Shown in pieces: positions 1-7,549 of a stretch of 7,557 bases of DNA. The stretch covers positions 1-7,557 of the forward strand of contig CAZVCJ010000190.1 of assembly GCA_964625745.1 (NCBI GenBank). Direction: 5' to 3'. The DNA comes from CAZVCJ01 sp964625745 (GTDB taxonomy: Bacteria > Chloroflexota > Anaerolineae > VGOG01). The notes beneath the pieces are model-generated. The model saw only the letters and a list, made by a program, of their open reading frames with translations. It made no database searches and was not told the DNA's origin. The number at the start of each line of letters is the position of its first letter. Positions within the stretch are counted from its first letter, which is position 1. The position numbers and the translations under genes were made by a program.

Positions 1-623
1 AGAAGAAATACAAGGTGGCGCTGGCTCGCAATGAGCAAGAAGCCATTGAGCGGGCAGCTTCTGAGATGCCCGATCTAATCATATTGAACGCTACATTCCC
101 CAGGATAGATGGGCGAAAAATCTGCCAAGCCTTGCACGAGAAGATCTCCGAGATCCCCATTATCTTGATCCTGGCCGAGGCCAATAAAGGCGAGGATGTG
201 ATGGGAGCGACTTTTATCCTGACGCCCCCTTTCACCTCTCGAAAGCTGTTCAATCGCGTAAGGAGCATTTTGAAAAGCGATGAAGGAGAGACCCTTCAGG
301 CAGGAAGGCTAACTCTAAATCTGGGGACGCGCCGTGTCAACAATGGAAGCAAAGAGCGGAGATTGAATCCCAAGGAACTCGAACTGTTAAAAGTTTTTAT
401 GCGCAGCCCAGGGCGAGTTTTGAGTCGCAAGTTTTTGATGAAGAAGATCTGGAAAACCGATTTCATGGGCGACACCGGAACTTTGAATGTCCACGTCTGT
501 CGGCTGCGGGAGAAGATAGAGGAAAACCCGAGCTCGCCGACTTATTTGCGCACGGTGCGGGGGGTAGGCTATCGCTTCGATATACCGGAGGAAGCGGGCA
601 AAGAAACCGAACGTGAAACGTAA
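1..623 (+). CDS. OmpR/PhoB-family response regulator with aspartate-less receiver (5' end cut by window)
   Basis: A two-domain transcription regulator. The frame is open to the window edge, and the first visible residues (KKYKVALARNEQEA) match the end of receiver strand 2, so about 25 N-terminal residues with the acidic pocket lie upstream. The GTG at 15 is therefore probably not the true start. Numbering from that GTG, receiver residues run to about 86. The strand that normally reads LIILD reads LIILNATFPRIDG, placing Asn25 (AAC, 87-89) at the phosphoacceptor site. The conserved Thr is Leu53 and the conserved Lys of the TKPF motif is Pro71 (ILTPPF). The C-terminal half (about 95-192) is a winged helix with family landmarks LNPKELELL, TLNVHVCRLREKIE and YLRTVRGVGYRF. 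Probable role: DNA-binding regulator working without canonical phosphorylation (inference). The last residues and the TAA stop come from a CGTGAAA repeat. GC content is visibly lower than in uvrA. Family call firm; target genes unknown. Confidence 0.9.
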   Translation, partial: KKYKVALARNEQEAIERAASEMPDLIILNATFPRIDGRKICQALHEKISEIPIILILAEANKGEDVMGATFILTPPFTSRKLFNRVRSILKSDEGETLQAGRLTLNLGTRRVNNGSKERRLNPKELELLKVFMRSPGRVLSRKFLMKKIWKTDFMGDTGTLNVHVCRLREKIEENPSSPTYLRTVRGVGYRFDIPEEAGKETERET

Positions 624-639
624 AACGTGAAACGTGAAA
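612..639 (+). repeat. CGTGAAA heptamer array, four units, locus 1
   Basis: Four head-to-tail 7-bp units: CGTGAAA (612-618), CGTAAAA (619-625), CGTGAAA (626-632) and CGTGAAA (633-639). The second unit carries the TAA stop of the response regulator (621-623). An unmutated unit would have put TGA at the same place. The same heptamer occurs as TTTCACG at 6085-6112 inside miaB and at 7493-7520 upstream of xseB. Confidence 0.9.
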
Positions 640-642
640 TGA

Positions 643-666
643 ACTGCCTCCAAAGGATTTGGCAGT
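643..666. repeat. Small inverted repeat before the terminator
   Basis: ACTGCC (643-648) is the inverse complement of GGCAGT (661-666). An inner CCAAA (650-654) can pair with TTTGG (658-662), overlapping the outer arm. It lies between the heptamer array and the terminator and could form a weak upstream hairpin in the response-regulator transcript. No function is evident. Confidence 0.4.
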
Positions 667-672
667 CCAACG

Positions 673-707
673 AGCCAGGGCCGCTTGAATATGCCCTGGC
701 TTTTTTT
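673..707 (+). terminator. Rho-independent terminator of the response-regulator gene
   Basis: AGCCAGGGC (673-681) pairs perfectly with GCCCTGGCT (693-701) across an 11-nt loop, and the stem runs into seven consecutive T residues (701-707). This is a textbook intrinsic terminator for plus-strand transcription. It sits 50 nt after the response-regulator stop and separates that gene from uvrA. Confidence 0.92.
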
Positions 708-734
708 GCTTAAGAGTCTCTTTCGTGTTACAAT
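706..734 (+). promoter_or_regulatory. Candidate sigma70-type promoter for uvrA
   Basis: TACAAT at 729-734 matches the -10 consensus at five of six bases. It is preceded by a 17-bp spacer and TTGCTT at 706-711, which matches the -35 consensus at three of six. The -35 would overlap the T-run of the terminator. A start near 741 would leave a leader of about 45 nt. No LexA-type operator (CGAAC-N4-GTTCG or CTGT-N8-ACAG) is visible here, so SOS control cannot be supported. The prediction rests on consensus matching only. Confidence 0.45.
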
Positions 735-745
735 ACGGTGTCACC

Positions 746-768
746 GATCACTGAATACTGATCACTGA
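746..768 (+). repeat. GATCACTGA direct repeat in the uvrA leader
   Basis: GATCACTGA occurs at 746-754 and again at 760-768, with the related ATACT between. It lies between the candidate promoter and the uvrA ribosome site, so it would be transcribed. It resembles the other low-complexity oligomer repeats of this window but is a different sequence. Confidence 0.7.
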
Positions 769-784
769 TAGTTGGAGTCAGGGA

Positions 785-3690
<2,906 letters not shown>

Positions 3691-3694
<4 letters not shown>

Positions 3695-3757
3695 CGAGGC
3701 AATGAGGCACTGAGGCAATGACTGCCTAGTTGCCTCAGCGCCTCATTGCCTTGTTAC
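3691..3757. repeat. Long hairpin after uvrA built on GAGGCAAT octamers
   Basis: Arms 3691-3718 and 3730-3757 are inverse complements over 28 bp with two mismatches, one of which would be a G-U pair in RNA; the loop is 11 nt. The left arm contains three tandem octamers (GAGGCAAT, GAGGCACT, GAGGCAAT at 3696-3719), and a related TAGGCAAT lies at 3681-3688 in the uvrA coding end. The uvrA TAA (3692-3694) is inside the left arm. No T-run follows, so it is not a classic intrinsic terminator. It could stabilise or process the 3' end of uvrA mRNA, or be a mobile palindrome. Confidence 0.9.
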
Positions 3758-3791
3758 TCGTTTCTGTGAGAGAGCCAGGGAGGAATAAGAC

Positions 3792-4331
3792 ATGCAAGTG
3801 ACCATCAACCAATCACAACTGGAGCTCGTCGAGGGCGACATCACTAAGCAGGACACCGAGGCCATCGTCAACGCAGCCAATCCGAGTCTGCTGGGTGGGG
3901 GTGGCGTTGATGGAGCCATCCATCGGGCGGCGGGGCCGGAGTTGCTGGAGGAGTGCCGCACCCTGGGCGGCTGCCAGACCGGCGACGCCAGGATCACTAA
4001 AGGCCACCGGCTCAAGGCCAAGCACGTCATCCACACCGTGGGGCCGGTCTACTACCGCGACGGTCAGCGAGCGCCGGAGCTGCTGGCTAGTGCCTACCGC
4101 CGAAGCCTGGAGGTGGCTTCGGAGAACGACGTCCGCTCAGTCTCCTTCCCCTCCATCAGCACCGGTGCCTATGGCTACCCGATGGAGGAAGCGGCCTCCA
4201 TAGCCTTGCAGACGGCCATCAACTACCTTGAGTCGCACACCGACATCGAGTTGGTGCGCTTCGTCCTCTTCGGCCAGCGTGCCTATCAGGTCTACGAGAA
4301 GGCGCTCCAGGAGATCCTAGCGCAGAGCTAG
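3792..4331 (+). CDS. Macrodomain O-acetyl-ADP-ribose deacetylase / ADP-ribosyl hydrolase (YmdB/MacroD type)
   Basis: A stand-alone 179-residue macrodomain, the usual size for bacterial YmdB-type enzymes. These bind ADP-ribose and hydrolyse O-acetyl-ADP-ribose made by sirtuins; several also remove mono-ADP-ribose from acidic residues. Family motifs occur in order: VEGDIT (13-18), AIVNAANPSLLGGGGVDGAI (24-43), GDARIT (64-69), VIHTVGP (79-85) and SISTGAYGYP (121-130). N30 and D40 correspond to the residues proposed as catalytic in E. coli YmdB (N25, D35), so the enzyme should be active. ATG 3792 is preceded by a strong GGGAGGAA (3778-3785) six bases away. The gene is first in a tight unit with the FAD protein and miaB. 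I see no clear promoter in the 34 bases after the hairpin; transcription may start inside uvrA or read through. Family call firm; exact substrate not determinable. Confidence 0.93.
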   Translation: MQVTINQSQLELVEGDITKQDTEAIVNAANPSLLGGGGVDGAIHRAAGPELLEECRTLGGCQTGDARITKGHRLKAKHVIHTVGPVYYRDGQRAPELLASAYRRSLEVASENDVRSVSFPSISTGAYGYPMEEAASIALQTAINYLESHTDIELVRFVLFGQRAYQVYEKALQEILAQS

Positions 4332-4343
4332 CAGGAGGATTTG

Positions 4344-5729
4344 ATGTCACAACGTCACTACGACGTCATCATCGTCGGCGCTGGGCCGGCGGGGATTTTC
4401 ACCGCTTTGGAGCTGTCGGCACGGGCGAAGCTGGGCATCCTGATGTTGGAAAAAGGCCCCGATATCGAAAAGCGGCATTGCCCAACTCGTGAGCTTGGCA
4501 AGGGCTGCGCACGTTGCAACCCCTGCAGGCTGCTGTGCGGCTGGGGAGGGGCCGGTGCCTTCTCAGACGGCAAGCTAACCCTCTCGCCTGCGGTGGGTGG
4601 ACACCTGGCTACATTGTTGGGTAACGACGAAGCCAGCTCCCTGATTGAAGAAGTGGACAAAACTTTCGTCGAGTTCGGCGCGGCGGGACCCATTTACGGT
4701 ACTAACTTCGATGAGATAGAGCGACTGGAGAAACGAGCGGCTTTGGCCGGGCTAAAGCTCATCTCTGTCCCCATCCGCCATTTGGGCACGGAGCGAAGTG
4801 GCGAGATCCTGACCGCCATGCGGGACGAACTATCAGGCCGTGGGGTAGAGATCAGAACCAGAACCAAGGTGTCCAGAATCCTGGTCGAGAACTGGCAGGC
4901 GGCAGGGGTGGAGACAGCCAAAGGGGAAGTCCTTGAGGGCAAATACGTAGTAGTGACTCCTGGCCGGGAGGGAGCATCCTGGCTGAAGGAAGTGGCTAAA
5001 CAGTTGAACCTCTCCCTCAGCCGCAACCCCGTTGACTTAGGCGTGCGGGTGGAGCTGCCAGCCGAGGTATTGGCACCCATCACCGATCTGGTCTACGAAC
5101 CCAAGCTGCACTACTACTCCAGGGCTTTCGACGACAAGGTACGCACCTTCTGCGTATGTCCTTACGGTGAGGTAGTGACCGAATTCGCCGACGAGGTGAT
5201 GACCGTCAACGGCCACAGTTATGCCAATCGCAGGACCGAGAACACCAACTTTGCCATCCTGGTGAGCAAGACCTTCACCGAGCCCTTCAAGGAGCCCATC
5301 GCTTACGGCAAGTACATCGCCAGCCTGGCCAACTTGCTGGGCGACGGCGTCATCGTGCAGAGGCTGGGCGATCTGCAACAGGGGCGGCGCTCGACGCCTG
5401 AGCGGCTGGCTCGCAGCCTCGTCACCCCTACTCTGAGAGACGCCACCCCCGGCGACCTGAACCTGGTGCTGCCTTATCGCTACGTGGTGAACATCTTGGA
5501 AATGCTGGAGGCCCTGGACAAGTTGGCTTCCGGCGTCAACTCGCGCCACACCTTGCTCTACGGCGTGGAGGTAAAGTTCTACTCGTCCAGGCTCGAGCTG
5601 AGCAGATCCCTGGAGACCGAGGTGGAGAATCTCTTCGCCGCCGGCGACGGGGCGGGCGTGACGCGGGGCCTGGTGCAGGCCTCTGCCTCCGGCCTGTTGG
5701 TGGCACGGGAGATCCTGGCCAGAGGATGA
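4344..5729 (+). CDS. FAD-dependent oxidoreductase, COG2509-like, with N-terminal cysteine cluster
   Basis: A 461-residue soluble flavoprotein of a widespread family whose substrate is unknown to me. The N-terminal Rossmann motif YDVIIVGAGPAG (6-17) and the acidic residue ending strand 2 (LEK, E36) bind FAD. The C-terminal FAADGAG-type motif (FAAGDGAG, about 431-438) followed by TRGLVQASASGLLVAREI is the second FAD contact. Between them C46, C55, C58, C61 and C65 form a cluster (CARCNPCRLLC, i.e. C-x2-C-x2-C-x3-C) just before GWGGAGAFSDGKLTL. This spacing could hold an Fe-S cluster or zinc, but that is inference. ATG 4344 is chosen over TTG 4341 because AGGAGG (4333-4338) is five bases from the ATG and only two from the TTG. 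It lies 12 nt after the macrodomain stop and overlaps miaB by four bases, so the three are probably cotranscribed and translationally coupled. Confidence 0.85.
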   Translation: MSQRHYDVIIVGAGPAGIFTALELSARAKLGILMLEKGPDIEKRHCPTRELGKGCARCNPCRLLCGWGGAGAFSDGKLTLSPAVGGHLATLLGNDEASSLIEEVDKTFVEFGAAGPIYGTNFDEIERLEKRAALAGLKLISVPIRHLGTERSGEILTAMRDELSGRGVEIRTRTKVSRILVENWQAAGVETAKGEVLEGKYVVVTPGREGASWLKEVAKQLNLSLSRNPVDLGVRVELPAEVLAPITDLVYEPKLHYYSRAFDDKVRTFCVCPYGEVVTEFADEVMTVNGHSYANRRTENTNFAILVSKTFTEPFKEPIAYGKYIASLANLLGDGVIVQRLGDLQQGRRSTPERLARSLVTPTLRDATPGDLNLVLPYRYVVNILEMLEALDKLASGVNSRHTLLYGVEVKFYSSRLELSRSLETEVENLFAAGDGAGVTRGLVQASASGLLVAREILARG

Positions 5730-7093
5730 AAACCTATCACATTTGGACTATCGGTTGTCAAATGAACACCGCCGACTCGCGGCGAGCGGCAGAGGGCCTG
5801 GAGCGCCTGGGCTACTGCTGGACGAAGCGGGCCGAAGAAGCTGACCTCGTCGTCCTCAACACCTGCGTAGTCCGCCAGAGCGCCGAGGACAAGGTATTGG
5901 GCCGCCTCAGCTCCCTCAAGCCCCTCAAGAAGAAGCGTCCCGAAACCGTCATCGCCGTAATGGGCTGCCTCGTGGACGACGTCCCCGCCCTGGAACAGGA
6001 TTTCCCCTATGTGGACGCCTTCCTCAAACCCTCCGACGTCGAGGGGCTCCTGGAGTTCATCCAGACCCGCCACCCCACTCCACGCTTCACGTTTCACGTT
6101 TCACGTTTCACGTTTCCAGTCTCCTGCTACGTTCCAATCATCGAGGGCTGCGACCACTTCTGCACCTACTGCATCGTCAGGCTGCGGCGAGGGCGGGAAC
6201 GCAGCCGACCTGTGGACGAAATCGTGGAAGAGACAGAATGCCTGGTGAAACGCGGGGCGCGAGAGGTAACTCTGCTGGGGCAGAACGTGGACGCCTACGG
6301 CCAAGACCTGCCAGGCCAGCCCGATTTGGCTGACCTCCTGACCGCCGTCCACGAGATCGAGGACCTGTGGCGCATCCGCTTCCTGACCTCTCATCCTGCC
6401 GACATGAAGGAGCGAATCATTGACGCCGTGGCCAGCCTCCCCAAAGTCTGCGAGCACATTGAGATTCCCGTCCAGTCGGGCGACGACGCCATCCTCAAAC
6501 GCATGGTCCGGGGCTACACCGTAGACCAGTACCGTCGGCTGGTGGCCAGAATCCGCCGGCGCATCCCACAAGTGAGCCTGGCGACGGACGTGATCGTCGG
6601 CTTCCCCGGCGAGACCGAGGAGCAATTCATGAACACCTGCCGGCTCCTGGAGGAGACCCGTTTCGACGTAGTGCACGTCGCCGCCTACTCGCCCCGCCCC
6701 GGCACAGCCGCCAGCCGCCTCCCCGATGACATTCCCCAGGAGGAGAAAGAACGCCGTCGCAAGATTATCGAGGAACTCCAGCAAGACATTGCGGGCGAGA
6801 TTAACCAGCGGCTCTTGGGGGAAACCGTCGAGGTATTAGTCGAGGAAAAGCATAAGGGCAAGTGGAAGGGGCGCACTCGCACCCACAAGCTGGTCTTCTT
6901 TGAGGACGCCCCCCCTTCATCCCCCCAAAAGCTTGCCCTGAGCAAGGCCTGCCCTGAGCCCTGCCGAAGGGTCGAAGGGTTGGGAGGGAAAGAGGGGGGG
7001 CGCGGAAAGCTAGTCCAGGTGAGGATCACCTGGGCGGGGCCGTGGTCTATGCAAGGGGAGCAAGGGGAGCAAGAGAACAGGAGCAGCGGTTGA
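5726..7093 (+). CDS. miaB: tRNA-2-methylthio-N6-dimethylallyladenosine synthase
   Basis: Radical-SAM methylthiotransferase that converts i6A37 to ms2i6A37 in tRNAs reading UNN codons; it uses two [4Fe-4S] clusters. Domains in order: UPF0004 domain with C11 (TIGCQMN), C47 (LNTC) and C81 (MGC); radical-SAM core with C142, C146 and C149 (CDHFCTYC); PVQSGDDAILKRMVRGYT and LATDVIVGFPGETEEQF; and a C-terminal TRAM RNA-binding domain from about 378. The TIGCQMN start and RMVRGYT favour MiaB over RimO or MtaB. ATG 5726 overlaps the previous stop as ATGA. No well-spaced Shine-Dalgarno is visible, so coupled translation is likely. Oddities: residues about 120-130 come from a TTTCACG array; residues 395-427 are a repeat-derived insert within the TRAM domain; the tail QGEQGEQENRSSG is repeat-derived; and CIV is followed by RL where PY is usual. 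All catalytic cysteines remain and the frame is intact, so the enzyme is probably functional. Confidence 0.95.
   Translation: MKTYHIWTIGCQMNTADSRRAAEGLERLGYCWTKRAEEADLVVLNTCVVRQSAEDKVLGRLSSLKPLKKKRPETVIAVMGCLVDDVPALEQDFPYVDAFLKPSDVEGLLEFIQTRHPTPRFTFHVSRFTFPVSCYVPIIEGCDHFCTYCIVRLRRGRERSRPVDEIVEETECLVKRGAREVTLLGQNVDAYGQDLPGQPDLADLLTAVHEIEDLWRIRFLTSHPADMKERIIDAVASLPKVCEHIEIPVQSGDDAILKRMVRGYTVDQYRRLVARIRRRIPQVSLATDVIVGFPGETEEQFMNTCRLLEETRFDVVHVAAYSPRPGTAASRLPDDIPQEEKERRRKIIEELQQDIAGEINQRLLGETVEVLVEEKHKGKWKGRTRTHKLVFFEDAPPSSPQKLALSKACPEPCRRVEGLGGKEGGRGKLVQVRITWAGPWSMQGEQGEQENRSSG
6085..6112 (+). repeat. TTTCACG heptamer array inside miaB, locus 2
   Basis: Four heptamers (CTTCACG at 6085-6091, then three TTTCACG units to 6112) followed by TTTCCAG. 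It is translated in frame as FTFHVSRFTF in the link between the UPF0004 and radical-SAM domains of MiaB. Orientation is opposite to locus 1. Read this way the heptamer contains no stop in any frame. Confidence 0.9.
6907..7002. repeat. Palindrome-bounded repeat insert in the miaB TRAM domain
   Basis: The segment is bounded by CGCCCCCCC (6907-6915) and its perfect inverse complement GGGGGGGCG (6994-7002). A second C-run (6921-6926) faces an imperfect G-run series (6977-6988). The core holds partial CCCTGAGC (6937-6944, 6952-6959) and CGAAGGG (6965-6971, 6973-6979) blocks of the family also seen in uvrA. It encodes roughly residues 394-427 of MiaB, between HKLVFFED and GKLVQVRIT, which are close together in ordinary TRAM domains. 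The frame is kept across it. Confidence 0.82.
7051..7077 (+). repeat. GCAAGGGGA nonamer tandem at the miaB 3' end
   Basis: GCAAGGGGA at 7051-7059 and 7060-7068, then the degenerate GCAAGAGAA at 7069-7077. The period is a multiple of three, giving the in-frame peptide QGEQGEQEN at the MiaB C-terminus, just after the normal TRAM ending GPWSMQGE. Confidence 0.8.
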
Positions 7094-7143
7094 AACCGCC
7101 TCTGTAGGGCGCGAATGCGCCGGTCGTCCACCTGCGTGGACGA
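7086..7143 (+). repeat. Structured repeat, copy A (plus orientation), at the miaB 3' end
   Basis: Three consecutive hairpins: GCGGTT-GA-AACCGC (7086-7099), GGCGC-GAAT-GCGCC (7108-7121) and an 8-bp stem TCGTCCAC-CTGC-GTGGACGA (7124-7143). The first hairpin contains the TGA stop of miaB (7091-7093). An inverted diverged copy follows at 7149-7206. No T-run follows any hairpin. Confidence 0.92.
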
Positions 7144-7148
7144 TTTCC

Positions 7149-7206
7149 GTGACCACGCAGGTGGTCACCCGGCACGGAGTGCCCTCACAGGCACGATTTC
7201 AATCGC
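7149..7206 (-). repeat. Structured repeat, copy B (minus orientation), at the xseB 3' end
   Basis: Read on the minus strand, it has the same order as copy A: GCGATT-GA-AATCGT (7206-7193), GGCAC-TCC-GTGCC (7183-7171) and GTGACCAC-CTGC-GTGGTCAC (7168-7149). By hand alignment it is roughly 70% identical to copy A, with one balanced indel pair. Most differences in the stems preserve pairing. The xseB stop TGA (7201-7199) occupies the position of the miaB TGA in copy A. Confidence 0.92.
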
Positions 7207-7441
7207 CATCTTCTTCCTCGAAGAGCATTGTCTCGTAGCCCCCCTCGTCCGATGGCACCAACTGGCTCACTTTCAACTCAGCGTCGTCCAGCTTCTGGCC
7301 GCAGTGCTGGGCCAGCTTCGTCCCCCGCTCGAAGAGGGCGATGGACTCATCCAGAGTCAACCCTCCCCCCTCCAGTCGGTATACTGCATCCTCTAGCTCT
7401 TTAAAGGCCTCTTCGAAAGACAATTCCTCTACCTTGTTCAT
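7199..7441 (-). CDS. xseB: Exodeoxyribonuclease VII small subunit
   Basis: Small subunit of exonuclease VII, which with the XseA large subunit degrades single-stranded DNA in repair and recombination. The 80-residue length is typical. The sequence shows the single conserved domain: LSFEEAFKELEDAVYRLEGGGLTLDES is followed by a helix continuing through ALFERGTKLAQHCGQKLDDAE, then KV and an acidic tail (quoted in two parts: LSFEEAFKELEDAV, RLEGGGLTLDES). Start ATG 7441-7439 is chosen because the family begins close to LSFEEA and GGGGAG lies seven bases upstream on the minus strand. An earlier in-frame ATG at 7519 would only translate repeat sequence. The large-subunit gene xseA, often directly upstream and overlapping, is not adjacent here: the 116 bases upstream are noncoding and repeat-rich. 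The gene converges on miaB and ends inside repeat copy B. Confidence 0.94.
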   Translation of the reverse strand: MNKVEELSFEEAFKELEDAVYRLEGGGLTLDESIALFERGTKLAQHCGQKLDDAELKVSQLVPSDEGGYETMLFEEEDGD

Positions 7442-7492
7442 CTCAGTTCTCCCCTTCGCCTCGGTCGGAGACCTTCGGCGATCAAAGCCTGA

Positions 7493-7520
7493 TTCACGTT
7501 TCACGTCTTCACGTTTCACG
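7493..7520 (-). repeat. TTTCACG heptamer array upstream of xseB, locus 3
   Basis: TTCACG, TTTCACG, TCTTCACG and TTTCACG run from 7493 to 7520; one unit carries an extra base. On the minus strand, in the direction of xseB, it reads CGTGAAA, as at locus 1. It lies about 50-80 bases upstream of the xseB start and could be in its leader or promoter region. Confidence 0.85.
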
Positions 7521-7530
7521 CCCCGGCAGT

Positions 7531-7549
7531 TCTGGTTTCGTGAACCAGA
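7531..7549. repeat. Short hairpin at the right edge
   Basis: TCTGGTT (7531-7537) and AACCAGA (7543-7549) form a perfect 7-bp stem with a 5-nt loop. No T-run follows within the visible bases on either strand. It could be the end of an upstream minus-strand gene's terminator or part of another repeat; the window ends eight bases later. Confidence 0.5.

Noticed and set aside
15..17. GTG at 15 as the real start of the response regulator
   Set aside because: The frame is open to the window edge, the upstream codons fit the receiver fold, and no convincing ribosome site precedes it. The gene is cut by the window.
612..639. CRISPR-like array
   Set aside because: Units are 7 bp, contiguous and without spacers; no cas genes are present.
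700..784. LexA/SOS box upstream of uvrA
   Set aside because: No sequence close to either the Gram-negative or Gram-positive LexA consensus is visible.
4341..4343. TTG as start of the FAD protein
   Set aside because: It is only two bases after AGGAGG; the adjacent ATG at 4344 has workable spacing.
5726..7093. miaB as a pseudogene because of repeat inserts
   Set aside because: The frame is continuous, all six cluster cysteines and the core motifs are present, and inserts fall in a linker, a TRAM loop and the tail.
7094..7198. Small RNA or tRNA gene in the convergent gap
   Set aside because: The hairpins do not form a cloverleaf, no promoter is visible, and the region is explained by two inverted repeat copies.
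7442..7519. N-terminal extension of XseB from an ATG at 7519
   Set aside because: The extra 26 residues are translated from the heptamer repeat and spacer DNA. The family starts near LSFEEA, and a good Shine-Dalgarno serves the ATG at 7441.
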